A stretch of DNA of 64,000 nt from Riemerella columbina (lineage in GTDB: Bacteria; Bacteroidota; Bacteroidia; Flavobacteriales; Weeksellaceae). Every line of letters begins with the position of its first letter. Position 1 is the stretch's first letter. A program made the position numbers and the translations under genes. Where the stretch lies: contig NZ_CP103950.1 of NCBI RefSeq assembly GCF_030517065.1, positions 1,860,001 to 1,924,000 of the forward strand, in the 5' to 3' direction. The notes beneath the pieces are model-generated. The model was not told the origin of the DNA. It saw only the letters and a program-made list of their open reading frames with translations, and did not search any database. Of the stretch, positions 16,738 through 25,558 are shown one piece after another.

Positions 16738-17261
16738 TCCAGAGGGATGTCTTCATGCCATACATCTTCTATCGCCTCCGAAGGTGGGAAATAATTAACG
16801 CCAATTTTCTTGGTCGTTGGGGGAACTTTTTGGAACAATCTATCATAAAAACCTTTGCCATACCCTACCCTATTCCCTTGATCATCACAATATAACAAAG
16901 GCGTAATAACATAATCAAAATTGATAATACCCGAATCTTGTTGCGAGAGTGGCTCTCGTATTCCCCATTTATTTTTTTGCAAAATCGTATCTGGCGTTAG
17001 CTCTATCGCGATTAAAGCTTCCTGAACCATCTTAGGCACAAACACCCGAATATGATGCTGAAAACAATAATCTATTAACGGTTGTGTTTCTATTTCTGCA
17101 AATTTATCTATGGGTAAAAAACAATGAACACACTGATTTTCAATAGGGTTAAATTGTAAAATAAAATTTTCTACAATTTTTTGAGATGCCCAAAGTCGCT
17201 CTTTTGGAGAAAGCGTTCGGCGTTGCTCTAAATAATAAGTTCTGAGTTCCGATTTTTTCAT
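16689..17261 (-). CDS. 5-formyltetrahydrofolate cyclo-ligase
   Basis: ATP-dependent conversion of 5-formyl-THF to 5,10-methenyl-THF in folate recycling. The start at 17261 (MKKSELRTYYLEQRR) gives 190 residues, the family norm; the longer frame to 17327 runs back into the ABC gene. Visible motifs are the N-terminal KxxLR...RR substrate region and GYGKGFYDR, the phosphate-binding signature, then DYLITPTEVL at the end. It begins 1 nt after the ABC ATPase stop. Its 3' end overlaps the convergent lipoprotein gene by 49 nt. Confidence 0.93.
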   Translation of the reverse strand: MKKSELRTYYLEQRRTLSPKERLWASQKIVENFILQFNPIENQCVHCFLPIDKFAEIETQPLIDYCFQHHIRVFVPKMVQEALIAIELTPDTILQKNKWGIREPLSQQDSGIINFDYVITPLLYCDDQGNRVGYGKGFYDRLFQKVPPTTKKIGVNYFPPSEAIEDVWHEDIPLDYLITPTEVLSFGGAV

Positions 17262-17262
17262 A

Positions 17263-17898
17263 TTAGAATGAAAAATATGATAATTGGTTAAACGCTTCTT
17301 TTGAATAAATACTTTCAAAATGGCCATTTTTAAGGATAGCTACCGCGTCACAAGTATGAAACAGAGTTTCCACAATATGGGAACTCATCAAAATCAATTT
17401 GCCTTTTTGCTTTTGCTCCTTTATCATTTCATAAATATGATGAACGCCCTCAAAATCAACGCCATTAAAAGGTTCATCTAAAATAATCACGGGTTGATTT
17501 AGAGCTAATATTCCAAGTAATGCCAATTTTTTCTTCATCCCTGTGGAATACTCTTGAACATACCTTTTGAGCGGCAATTGAAAGCTATTTAACCACTTTT
17601 GTAACTCATTTTCAGGAGTAAAGAAAAAATAAGACAAATACTCTTCTCCCGTAATATATGGATAAAAATAATGTTCCGTTTCCAAATATGCCACCTCAGA
17701 TTTTCTTAAATTTTGATTTTTCCAAAGAATTTGCCCTTGATATTGAATATTTTGATAAATCGCTTCAAACAAAGTGGTTTTTCCTGCCCCATTCTTACCC
17801 AAAATCCCGATGACCTGACCAGCCTCGGCGGTAAGTTCAAGGTTACTGAGCACCTTTTTATCTTTAAATTGGACAGATAAATCACGAATTTCCAACAT
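17263..17898 (-). CDS. ABC transporter ATP-binding protein
   Basis: 211-residue ATPase subunit. Walker A is GKNGAGKT (34-41), the signature is YSTGMKKK, and Walker B is VIILDEPFNGVD with a following switch His (SSHIVE). It overlaps the membrane-protein gene by 17 nt, so the two make one transporter. The short length and the YSTGM signature fit exporter-type or CcmA/YxlF-like ATPases with separate permeases. Substrate unknown. The gene pair is visibly richer in A and T than its neighbours. Confidence 0.92.
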   Translation of the reverse strand: MLEIRDLSVQFKDKKVLSNLELTAEAGQVIGILGKNGAGKTTLFEAIYQNIQYQGQILWKNQNLRKSEVAYLETEHYFYPYITGEEYLSYFFFTPENELQKWLNSFQLPLKRYVQEYSTGMKKKLALLGILALNQPVIILDEPFNGVDFEGVHHIYEMIKEQKQKGKLILMSSHIVETLFHTCDAVAILKNGHFESIYSKEAFNQLSYFSF

Positions 17899-18832
17899 AA
17901 TTTGTAATATTTTTTTGACCTTGCTTATAATTGTTGAAGATACGCCAAATCGCAGGAATTATTGTTATTGTATAAATAAAATAAACCAATGATACACTAA
18001 CATCAAAATGATTTTCAGATTTTTTGCTATGATATTCACTGTATTTTCTGGTTAAAAATAATAAAAAATAGAGATTAGCAAAAGTAAAATACCACAAGAT
18101 ATACTCCGAACGGTAAAAATTGAATATCAGAAAAATAATAGCGACAGGTAACAATAATACATTGAAAAACAAAGCGTTATATCGTATTTTTTGGCGTAAA
18201 GAAATGCGTTTAAAATAAGCGATTAATATTTCTTTATTTTCATTTTTTATAAAAATAACGCCTAAAAAATCACGAATCAATAATCCTCCTAACACCAATG
18301 ATGATACATGATATGCAGAACTGAGCAAAAGTAAATAAATCACGAAAAAACCAATTGGATTTTGCCTTAGCACTGTCCGCCATTCAAAAAGCGAATTCGG
18401 AATAAAACGCCAATGCCATAAAGCGTATGACTTAGGTTTGGGATGCCAAAAACTTAGCAATAACAATGGAACAGAAGTCAATAATGCACCGCTATCTAAT
18501 TGATAATGAATGTTAAGCATCAATAATACTAAATAAAGTAAAACATTTTCAAGCCCAATAATCCACCGCCAAGCACTGCCAAATACTTTCTTTAAAAACA
18601 AAATATCTTTTCGCCTAAAATGAAATAAAATTACAATGCTCAAACACAACAAAGGGTAAAGGTCATCGGGAATTTTGAACATCATTAAACCAGCGAGTAA
18701 TAACACCGCCGCTACACTCTGCCGAGGATTAAAATTAAAAATTCTTAGCCCTTGGTTTAGTCTAAAATAAAAATGATGAAAATACAGCTTCAATAAATAA
18801 TCAAAAAAAATAGTTAAAATACTAAAAGTCAA
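17882..18832 (-). CDS. Putative ABC transporter permease
   Basis: A 316-residue polytopic protein with about seven or eight membrane segments and basic loops. It lacks an easy family motif, but the 17-nt overlap with the ATPase gene supports the permease role. The frame starts at a TTG (18832) with no ATG for 50 codons, so the true start is uncertain; another TTG lies at codon 14. Function and substrate unknown. Confidence 0.75.
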   Translation of the reverse strand: MTFSILTIFFDYLLKLYFHHFYFRLNQGLRIFNFNPRQSVAAVLLLAGLMMFKIPDDLYPLLCLSIVILFHFRRKDILFLKKVFGSAWRWIIGLENVLLYLVLLMLNIHYQLDSGALLTSVPLLLLSFWHPKPKSYALWHWRFIPNSLFEWRTVLRQNPIGFFVIYLLLLSSAYHVSSLVLGGLLIRDFLGVIFIKNENKEILIAYFKRISLRQKIRYNALFFNVLLLPVAIIFLIFNFYRSEYILWYFTFANLYFLLFLTRKYSEYHSKKSENHFDVSVSLVYFIYTITIIPAIWRIFNNYKQGQKNITNYVGNS

Positions 18833-18864
18833 TACTCTTTATTTATAAAACGAATTTTTAGCCT

Positions 18865-19095
18865 TTATATTTCCTTCACGGAGATGATGTTCACAGGGCA
18901 AGCTTTGGCGGCTTTTTCGCAAGGCTCAAAAGCATCAGGAATAGGTGTTTTAAAAGTATGAAAACCCTTTTTATCCTTAGATTTTAGCAATACCGATTTT
19001 CCATCTTTTTTAGACATACGGAAAAACTCTGGCGCAAACTCCGCACAATAGTTGCAACCGATGCATTTATCTCTCTGTAAGGTTATGATGACCAT
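18865..19095 (-). CDS. 4Fe-4S single-cluster ferredoxin
   Basis: 76-residue soluble electron carrier. Cluster ligands are C11, C14 and C17 (CIGCNYC) and a distant Cys in KACPVN; the second-cluster Cys set is absent, so one cluster is expected. This MVIITLQRDKCIGCNYC type is common in flavobacteria. It sits in the unit downstream of the metallo-beta-lactamase gene (23-nt gap) and upstream of the ABC genes (32-nt gap). Its redox partner is not identified in the window. Confidence 0.9.
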   Translation of the reverse strand: MVIITLQRDKCIGCNYCAEFAPEFFRMSKKDGKSVLLKSKDKKGFHTFKTPIPDAFEPCEKAAKACPVNIISVKEI

Positions 19096-19118
19096 CGCTT
19101 CGTTTTATATCAATATCA

Positions 19119-20036
19119 TTATGGTTTGAAAAGTTGCGCCGTGTAGTCCAATAGCGCTTTGCCCCCTATTTTGCCATGTCCGGGCACCACAATTTTCGCT
19201 TCTGGATAGGCGCGTTTCACTTTTTGAATGGTTGCCGACCATTTTTGGGGAAAAGCATCGGACAGGTTGCCTTTGCCAGCGCCCAATTCCTTTACCAAAC
19301 AGCCGCCAAACAACACTTGATCTTTGGGAAAATACACCACCACATTATCTTCCGTGTGCCCTTCTCCATAATACCCAATCCGAATTTTTTCACCACCCAA
19401 ATCCCAAGTTGAATCTACACTTGAAAAACCGGTAAGAATCTGCACATTTTGGTGTTTTTTAGCCAAATCTCGGGTTTTATAATAAGCGGCAGACATCACT
19501 GCATTCCGATGAAACGCTGGTAATCCGCCCAAATTATCATCGTGAAAATGCGTCGGCACCACCCATTTTATTTCGGCTTTCAGTTCGTTTTTAATCCAAT
19601 GGATTAAAGCTTCCGAAGAGGCTTCATCTGTGGGCGTATCAAAAACCATCGCTTCTCGTTGATGTCTGACAATCATACCATTACAAGGCACTTTTCCCCA
19701 TTGCTGGGTGGCTAAATAAGACGTATGGACAAAAGTATCAGGCGCAATCTGAACCACCTTTAAATCCTCAGATTGATACACCGTTTTAGGGAAATCATGC
19801 CCTCCAAAAGACTGAGATTGACACGCCGCCAAACTCATCCAAAAGCATAAATAAAAAAATAATGGTTTAAAATTCTTTTTCAGCATAAATAATGGTTTAA
19901 AATTCTTTTTCAGCATAAATAATGGTTTAAAATTCTTTTTCAGCATAAATAATGGTTTAAAATTCTTTTTCAGCATAAATAATGGTTTAAAATTCTTTTT
20001 CAGCATAAATAATGGTTTAAAATTCTTTTTCAGCAT
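19119..20036 (-). CDS. Subclass B1 metallo-beta-lactamase, lipoprotein, with repeat-encoded N-terminus
   Basis: Zinc hydrolase of the metallo-beta-lactamase fold. All six B1 ligands are present (full-frame numbering): H163, H165 and D167 (THFHDD), H227 (GEGHTEDN), C246 (FGGCLVK) and H287 (PGHGK). An active beta-lactamase is therefore plausible, though substrates cannot be read off. Residues 1-60 are six exact copies of MLKKNFKPLF encoded by the 30-bp tandem array. The last Met (19886) followed by LKKNFKPLFFYLCFWMSLAAC gives an ideal lipoprotein signal with Cys at position 22 of the short form (255 residues), which is probably the functional precursor. The first ATG lies 3 nt after the U32 gene stop, so translation is coupled. 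Confidence 0.88.
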   Translation of the reverse strand: MLKKNFKPLFMLKKNFKPLFMLKKNFKPLFMLKKNFKPLFMLKKNFKPLFMLKKNFKPLFFYLCFWMSLAACQSQSFGGHDFPKTVYQSEDLKVVQIAPDTFVHTSYLATQQWGKVPCNGMIVRHQREAMVFDTPTDEASSEALIHWIKNELKAEIKWVVPTHFHDDNLGGLPAFHRNAVMSAAYYKTRDLAKKHQNVQILTGFSSVDSTWDLGGEKIRIGYYGEGHTEDNVVVYFPKDQVLFGGCLVKELGAGKGNLSDAFPQKWSATIQKVKRAYPEAKIVVPGHGKIGGKALLDYTAQLFKP

Positions 20037-20040
20037 AAAT
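19861..20040 (-). repeat. Six perfect 30-bp tandem repeats at the metallo-beta-lactamase start
   Basis: The unit (plus strand AATGGTTTAAAATTCTTTTT then CAGCATAAAT) is repeated exactly six times with no base difference and no spacers. On the minus strand each unit encodes ATG-initiated MLKKNFKPLF in the same frame as the lactamase. The array begins on the last base of the U32 gene stop codon. Its length is a multiple of 3, so gain or loss of units preserves the frame. Identity of all copies points to recent expansion. Confidence 0.97.
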
Positions 20041-21284
20041 CAAGCCTTCACTACTTTATAAAGTTTATCACTCGGGCGCACCCTAAAACCGGTTTTAAAA
20101 GTAATCACATCAGCCTTTGTAGCTTTTTCTTTCATTCCCTGCCCATCAATCATCATTTCGGTAATCTCCATTTCCTGAGACCCTGTTGTAGGCCCTTGTA
20201 TTAGAACCTTATCCCCTACGCTTAAATCATATGCTTCTATTAAAAACTCAGCAATATTAGATTTTGGATAAAAGTGTCTCCCTTTACCTATATACACTTT
20301 CTTCTGTGTAGCGTTAGAACCTGGATTTGGAGACCATTCGCCTAACTCTTGTCCTAGATAGTAACCGCTCCAGAAGCCTCTATTATAGACAGTTTCTAGC
20401 AGTTTCATCCACTCTGCCACTTTTTCTTGGGTAAAAGTTCCCTCTGCAATACTGTCTATGGCCTCACGATAGCATTTAGTTACCGTAGCCACATATTCTG
20501 GTGCACGCCCCCTTCCTTCTATTTTTAACACCTTTACCCCTGCATCTACAATTTGATCTAAAAAATTAATCGTACACAGGTCTTTTGGTGACATCATATA
20601 TTCATTATCTAACTCTATCTCAAAGCCAGATTCTTGGTCTATTACGGTATATTTCTTTCTACAATTCTGTTTGCATGCCCCTCTATTAGCAGAAGAGTTA
20701 TGAGAGTGTAAGCTCAAATAACACTTACCTGATACTGCCATACATAATGCACCATGCCCAAATATTTCTATCTCTACTAAATTACCAGAGGGACCTTTAA
20801 TCTGTTCTTTTTCTATTTGTGTACAAATCTTCTTTATTTGATTAATACTCAGCTCGCGGCTCATCACCATAGTATCAGCAAATAGTGCATAGAACTTCAC
20901 AGTCTCTATATTAGTAATATTTATTTGAGTAGAGATATGAACCTCCATACCTATCTGCCGAGCATAGGCAATCACCGCCTGATCCATTGCAATCACTGCG
21001 GTTAGGTCTGCTTCTTTGGCTCTGTCAAGTAAAGTTTTGATGATGGAAAGATCGTGATCATAGATAATGGTATTGAGGGTTAAATAAGTTCTAACTCCTT
21101 TTTCCTTGCATCTACGGCTAATCTCTGGGAGATCATCAATGGTAAAATTCATAGAAGCACGAGCTCTCATATTAAGCTGTTCTACACCAAAATATACCGA
21201 GTCTGCACCGTTATCTATAGCGGCTTGTAGGGCTGTAAAATCCCCCGCAGGACACATGAGTTCTATTTTTCCTGTTTTTGTCAT
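20040..21284 (-). CDS. U32 family protein, TrhP/YegQ-like tRNA uridine-34 hydroxylase
   Basis: Members of this branch (E. coli TrhP, formerly YegQ; Bacillus TrhP1/2) hydroxylate U34 of some tRNAs to ho5U and need prephenate biosynthesis and an iron-sulfur cluster. The 414 residues have a TIM-barrel-type N-terminal domain, the U32 signature EIFGHGALCMAVSGKCYLS and four Cys (181, 188, 204, 208) likely to bind the cluster. A C-terminal beta domain follows. It is first in the unit containing the metallo-beta-lactamase and has its own promoter. Older annotations as peptidase or collagenase are probably wrong for this branch. Confidence 0.9.
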   Translation of the reverse strand: MTKTGKIELMCPAGDFTALQAAIDNGADSVYFGVEQLNMRARASMNFTIDDLPEISRRCKEKGVRTYLTLNTIIYDHDLSIIKTLLDRAKEADLTAVIAMDQAVIAYARQIGMEVHISTQINITNIETVKFYALFADTMVMSRELSINQIKKICTQIEKEQIKGPSGNLVEIEIFGHGALCMAVSGKCYLSLHSHNSSANRGACKQNCRKKYTVIDQESGFEIELDNEYMMSPKDLCTINFLDQIVDAGVKVLKIEGRGRAPEYVATVTKCYREAIDSIAEGTFTQEKVAEWMKLLETVYNRGFWSGYYLGQELGEWSPNPGSNATQKKVYIGKGRHFYPKSNIAEFLIEAYDLSVGDKVLIQGPTTGSQEMEITEMMIDGQGMKEKATKADVITFKTGFRVRPSDKLYKVVKA

Positions 21285-21309
21285 AAGAATATTCTCAAAA
21301 AAATTTTTG

Positions 21310-21317
21310 CAAAGATA
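21310..21317 (-). promoter_or_regulatory. Promoter -7 box of the U32/metallo-beta-lactamase unit
   Basis: Minus-strand TATCTTTG, 25 nt before the U32 gene ATG at 21284. It is the only clear box for the genes down to 16689, supporting one transcript. Confidence 0.6.
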
Positions 21318-21371
21318 AGAATTAAAAAACTATTGGCGATGCTCCACTAACACTCAGATTAAGAGCAAAAT

Positions 21372-21452
21372 AAAAAGCATCTTTCATCTCAATATCAATA
21401 GAATTAAGGCGTGTTTCCTCAATCATCTACATCAAAATGAAAGATGCTTTTT
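21372..21452 (-). terminator. Long-loop inverted repeat after maeB
   Basis: Perfect 16-bp arms AAAAAGCATCTTTCAT (21372-21387) and ATGAAAGATGCTTTTT (21437-21452) enclose a 49-nt loop. Each arm ends in A or T tracts, so it could terminate in both directions; maeB ends 18 nt before it. The long loop is unusual for a simple terminator. Confidence 0.7.
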
Positions 21453-21470
21453 TAAATGATCCTCTTCCTC

Positions 21471-23759
21471 TTACTCTCCTTTTTCTCGGCGCTGCGCATC
21501 TAACACCGCAATGGTTGCCAAATTGACAATCTCATCTACGCTGGAGCGCATTTGGAGGACATGCACAGGTTGCTTCAAGCCCATTAAAATAGGTCCAATG
21601 GTCTGTGCCACACGCATTCCTCTAATAATTTTATAGGAAATATTAGCCGATTCCAAATTAGGGAAGATGAAGACATTGGCTGGCGTGGTGCCCAACTTAG
21701 AGAATGGATAATCCGCCAAATGGTCGGCATTCATCGCGAAGTCGGGTTGAATTTCGCCGTCTACAATCATCTTAGGGTATTTTTCGTGGAGCACTCTCAC
21801 AGCTTTCGCCATTTTCTGCGAAGGCTCGGCATTGTCAGAGAAATTTTCATAAGAAAGCATCGCTATTCTTGGTTGTATCGCAAAGCTCTTAACGGTCAGC
21901 TCCGACATCCTCGCGATATTCACCAAATCCTCCACGCTTGGGTTTTTATTGATGGAAGTATCTGCAAAGAAACGCGGTTTTTTCCCTGTTAAAATCATCA
22001 TCATAGAAGCCACTTTATCCACGCCTGGTTCTTTCTCTATGACCTCTAACACGGGTTTTAGCACCGATGAATAATTTTTAGAAAAACCAACAATCAGGGC
22101 ATCAGTATCGCCGTGTTTGAGCATCAGTGGACCGAAATAATCCCTCAGCCTTACGAAACGCTTGGCTTTATATTCATTGATGCCCTTGCGGTTTCTCAAC
22201 TTCCAGAGGGTTTCTCTGTATTCTTTTCTTTTCGCTTTTTGGTCATCATCATTAGGGTCTACAATTTTGAGGTCTAACTCAATGCCGAACTCCTTCATTT
22301 TTTCTTTAATCAAGGCTTTGTCGCCCAAAAGAATTGGCTCTGCAATGCCTTCTTCGTATAAAATCTGGGCAGCTTTAATCACATTATACTCCTCGCCGTT
22401 GCCCAATGCTACGCGTTTTGGATTAGAGCGCGCACGGTTTTGCATCATTCTGATGAGTTTATCATCTTTGCCCATTCTATCCAACAAATGGTTTTCATAA
22501 GCCTCAAAATCATCAATGGTTTTTCTGGCAATACCGCTTTCTATCGCTGCCTTGGCTACCGCCACTGACACTTTGGTTATCAAGCGATTATCAAAAGGTT
22601 TTGGGATAAAATAATCTCTACCGAAACTCAAGCCTTTAAGGTTGTACGCCAATACTACGGCTTCTGGCACGGGTTCTTTCGCCAAATCTGCAATGGCACG
22701 AACGGCTGCCAACTTCATCGCCTCGTTAATGCCTCGGGCTTGAACATCTAACGCGCCTCGGAAAATGTACGGAAAGCCCAACACATTGTTCACCTGATTA
22801 GGGAAATCACTGCGCCCTGTCGCCATAATCACATCCTCTCTGGTAGCTTTTGCCAAGTTGTAATCTATCTCTGGTGTAGGGTTTGCCAAGCCAAATACAA
22901 TCGGATTTTCTGCCATAGACTGGAGCATTTCTGCCGTCATCACATCGCCTTTTGAAAGCCCTACAAAGACATCAGCACCTTCTAAAGCTTGTGCTAAAGT
23001 TTCCAAATCGGTTTGTGCTACGAAATCCAATTTCTCTGGCGTTAGGTTGGTTCTCTTATGGTTGATCACGCCCTTGCTATCGCACATTAGGATGTTTTCC
23101 TTTTTGAGCCCGAGCTCCATATAAAGCTTGGTACACGCAATGGCTGCCGCCCCAGCACCATTCACCACCAATTTAACTTGGTCTATCTTCTTCCCTGCCA
23201 GCTCTAACGCGTTGAGAAGCGCTGCTGCAGAAATAATCGCAGTACCGTGCTGGTCATCGTGCATCAGTGGAATGTCCAATTCTTCTTTTAGGCGTTGCTC
23301 AATATAAAAAGCCTCCGGCGCTTTAATATCCTCTAAATTGATACCGCCAAAAGTAGGCGCTATCGCTTTTACGATTTCTATAAATTTATCAGGGTCTTTC
23401 TCATTGACTTCTATATCAAATACATTGATATCTGCAAAAATTTTAAACAAAAGCCCTTTTCCTTCCATTACGGGTTTAGAAGCCTCAGCACCAATATCGC
23501 CTAAGCCTAAAACGGCGGTACCATTGGAAATCACGGCAACCAAATTGCTCTTTCCTGTGTATTCATACGCCATTGCAGGGTTTTTCTCTATTTCTAAACA
23601 AGGCTCTGCAACGCCTGGGGAATAAGCCAAACTTAAATCCCGCTGCGAAGAATGGGGCTTAGATGGGATGACTTCTATCTTGCCTTTGGGCTCCGCTCTG
23701 TGGTAATCTAAAGCGGCTTTTTTAAAATTCTTTTCGTCTCTGTTCGTGTTACTCGGCAT
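21471..23759 (-). CDS. maeB: NADP-dependent malic enzyme
   Basis: Decarboxylates malate to pyruvate with NADPH formation. The 762 residues have a malic N-terminal domain ([15 protein letters not shown], the [18 protein letters not shown] motif), an NAD-binding domain ([15 protein letters not shown]), and a long C-terminal region (from about 430) resembling phosphate acetyltransferase, as in the hybrid MaeB class. That tail usually mediates allosteric control by acetyl-CoA. Lys and Asp catalytic residues lie in the [11 protein letters not shown] segment. It follows the BadF-type kinase gene by 19 nt and ends in a strong inverted repeat. Confidence 0.95.
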   Translation of the reverse strand: MPSNTNRDEKNFKKAALDYHRAEPKGKIEVIPSKPHSSQRDLSLAYSPGVAEPCLEIEKNPAMAYEYTGKSNLVAVISNGTAVLGLGDIGAEASKPVMEGKGLLFKIFADINVFDIEVNEKDPDKFIEIVKAIAPTFGGINLEDIKAPEAFYIEQRLKEELDIPLMHDDQHGTAIISAAALLNALELAGKKIDQVKLVVNGAGAAAIACTKLYMELGLKKENILMCDSKGVINHKRTNLTPEKLDFVAQTDLETLAQALEGADVFVGLSKGDVMTAEMLQSMAENPIVFGLANPTPEIDYNLAKATREDVIMATGRSDFPNQVNNVLGFPYIFRGALDVQARGINEAMKLAAVRAIADLAKEPVPEAVVLAYNLKGLSFGRDYFIPKPFDNRLITKVSVAVAKAAIESGIARKTIDDFEAYENHLLDRMGKDDKLIRMMQNRARSNPKRVALGNGEEYNVIKAAQILYEEGIAEPILLGDKALIKEKMKEFGIELDLKIVDPNDDDQKAKRKEYRETLWKLRNRKGINEYKAKRFVRLRDYFGPLMLKHGDTDALIVGFSKNYSSVLKPVLEVIEKEPGVDKVASMMMILTGKKPRFFADTSINKNPSVEDLVNIARMSELTVKSFAIQPRIAMLSYENFSDNAEPSQKMAKAVRVLHEKYPKMIVDGEIQPDFAMNADHLADYPFSKLGTTPANVFIFPNLESANISYKIIRGMRVAQTIGPILMGLKQPVHVLQMRSSVDEIVNLATIAVLDAQRREKGE

Positions 23760-23778
23760 ATTATTTTGTGTGTTTTAA

Positions 23779-24636
23779 TTAAAGGTTAAGAATGTATTTT
23801 TTATGATAATTGACTAAACTTTCTATCGGTTTTTGCACGATGAACCCTACTTTAAGGTTGAGTTCTGCCGCTGCTGCACGGAGGATATCCTCATACACAA
23901 ACGCAATAGAGCCTATAAAATTGATTTCTGCCTCTTTGGCTTCGGGGTAAGGGAGCACTTGATAATCAAAAAAGTTTTTCATCTCATCAAACACCATATT
24001 TTGGAAATAAGGGTGCTTTTTTCTCTCTACAATAAATTTATTAAAGTCCGCCAAATACGCATTAGCCCGTGGATTATGGTACATATTGGTAATGGCATCT
24101 TCTATGGTCAAATGGTAGGTATTTACAAAATCTTGGTGTAAATCGGCAGGGAGTTTTTTCATAAAAAAGCGCCTGAGCAAGTGTTTTCCCAAGGCATTGC
24201 CACTGCCCTCATCTCCGATTAAAAAACCCAACGATGGGAGGTCTCTGCGGACGGTTTTGCCATCAAAGTAGCAAGCGTTAGACCCAGTTCCCAAAATGCA
24301 AACTATGGCTGGATTGCCTCTATATCCCGCATAAGCCGCAGCTGTAAGGTCTTCGTGCACTGTAATTTCGGCATTGGGGAATACCTTCTGCATTTGTTGT
24401 TCTACAATGGCTTTATTCTCTGCAATACCACAGCCCGAGCCATAGAAAAAGAGTTGAGAAATCTCGGATTGGTGCGTTTTTAGGGCTTGATTTTTGTCAA
24501 TTTCCAACGGAATTAAATGGGCATCTGTAATATTAGGATTAAACCCAATGGTTTCCGTTTTCAGTAGGCTTTTGCCGCTGTTGTCCAGCACAATCCAATC
24601 ACATTTGGTAGAACCACCATCCACTATTGCTATCAT
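23779..24636 (-). CDS. BadF/BadG/BcrA-type ATPase (N-acetylglucosamine kinase-like)
   Basis: ASKHA-fold sugar kinase of the NAGK-like branch. The 285 residues open with the phosphate-1 motif IVDGGSTKCDW, and have the GTGSNACYF phosphate-2 motif and LIGDEGSGNALG. A likely role is phosphorylation of N-acetylglucosamine or related amino sugars from peptidoglycan turnover. It is upstream of maeB in one unit. A small palindrome CGAATTTAATTCG lies 6 nt before its ATG. Confidence 0.88.
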   Translation of the reverse strand: MIAIVDGGSTKCDWIVLDNSGKSLLKTETIGFNPNITDAHLIPLEIDKNQALKTHQSEISQLFFYGSGCGIAENKAIVEQQMQKVFPNAEITVHEDLTAAAYAGYRGNPAIVCILGTGSNACYFDGKTVRRDLPSLGFLIGDEGSGNALGKHLLRRFFMKKLPADLHQDFVNTYHLTIEDAITNMYHNPRANAYLADFNKFIVERKKHPYFQNMVFDEMKNFFDYQVLPYPEAKEAEINFIGSIAFVYEDILRAAAAELNLKVGFIVQKPIESLVNYHKKYILNL

Positions 24637-24641
24637 AAAAA

Positions 24642-24654
24642 CGAATTTAATTCG
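24642..24654. promoter_or_regulatory. Short palindrome before the BadF-type kinase gene
   Basis: CGAATTTAATTCG is a perfect inverted repeat (6-bp arms, one central base) in the leader, next to an imperfect -7 box (TATTTTAG at 24650-24657). It could be an operator, but no regulator is known and chance is possible in AT-rich DNA. Confidence 0.3.
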
Positions 24655-24690
24655 CTAAAATAGCAATTAAAAATCAATACCGCTTTATTT

Positions 24691-24930
24691 TTAAGTAGAA
24701 AAATGCAGCCAGTCTTCTATTTCTGCCTTTAAACAAGCGACTTGAAGTTTTAAAGCTTCTAAAAAAACATCGGGTAAGTCTGTATTTTCGGTGGTTTCTA
24801 AAACGGCTAATTCTTCACAAAAGGTACAATATTCCGAAAAGACCCGTCTAAAACGAGGGCTTTGCTCTACCAATTGGTCTATTTCGGATTGATAGTCCGA
24901 AAACTGAGGGGTGCTAAGAAAGTTTTTCAT
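24691..24930 (-). CDS. Small helical protein of unknown function
   Basis: A 79-residue acidic, all-helical protein (SEIDQLVEQSPRFRRVFSEY...LKLQVACLKAEIEDWL) with two predicted helices joined by a proline loop. It has proper codon structure, an ATG and a weak -7-like box (TAACTTTA) upstream. The layout resembles small two-helix families such as DUF465/YdcH, but I do not recognise it for certain. It lies between two unrelated minus-strand units. Confidence 0.6.
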   Translation of the reverse strand: MKNFLSTPQFSDYQSEIDQLVEQSPRFRRVFSEYCTFCEELAVLETTENTDLPDVFLEALKLQVACLKAEIEDWLHFST

Positions 24931-25070
24931 ATCAATTGGGATTTATGTGGTGTAATCTTTTGTGTTTCAAGTGATAAAGTTAAACATTTTTTCGGAATAC
25001 ACAATTGATTAGGTGGGAATTTTAAAATGATGACATCCCAAAACCTCAAATCCCTCTTAGATCGAATTTC

Positions 25071-25547
25071 TCACTGAGAGCTGCCTGGCAATAGCGCCGC
25101 CTCTGATAATTGCTGAAAATAATCAATCAGCGCTTGGCGTTCCTTGGCGGAGAGTTTTGCTTCTGGATGCTGGGCTACATAGCCTGGCAGCGGCATATCT
25201 GAACGCTGCAAAGTTTCCACCGCGTGCTCCAAAGCGCCTTTTTTAAGGTATTCATTATAAGTGCCCCAAATGGAAAAATTAAGGTGCGCTCTGCCCTCGT
25301 TAATATGATGCTTCACCACCCAAGAAACTGGTGCTACATAAGCATAGCGAGGATAATGCGTCTCGTAGGAATGGCAATCATAACAGGATTTTTTGAGAAG
25401 AATCTCAATCTGGCTGGGCGTTTGCATCACTTTCACAAAATCCACTTTTGCATCTACTGGCGGATTGGTTCTATCTATTGGAATCAGTTGGATCAAGCCA
25501 AAGCCTAAAAGAATCCATAGGCTGATTTTGAGTATCTTTTTCATCAT
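25071..25547 (-). CDS. Heme-binding domain protein (CxxCH, membrane-anchored)
   Basis: The frame extends to 25736, but that part lies within the upstream lipoprotein gene. The start at 25547 (MMKKILKISLW) gives 158 residues with an N-terminal membrane anchor or uncleaved signal (residues 4-23). The heme motif is CYDCH (C55, C58, H59), and then YPRYAYVAPVSW, the hallmark of the periplasmic heme-binding family (PF14376-like). Met residues near the C-terminus (SDMPLPGYV) could be the second ligand. It probably transfers electrons in the periplasm. It follows the Ig-like lipoprotein gene by 11 nt. Confidence 0.88.
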   Translation of the reverse strand: MMKKILKISLWILLGFGLIQLIPIDRTNPPVDAKVDFVKVMQTPSQIEILLKKSCYDCHSYETHYPRYAYVAPVSWVVKHHINEGRAHLNFSIWGTYNEYLKKGALEHAVETLQRSDMPLPGYVAQHPEAKLSAKERQALIDYFQQLSEAALLPGSSQ

Positions 25548-25558
25548 TGATTTTAATT

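Noticed and set aside
19861-20040. CRISPR array
   Set aside because: The 30-bp repeats have no spacers between them, are coding in frame, and no cas gene lies near.
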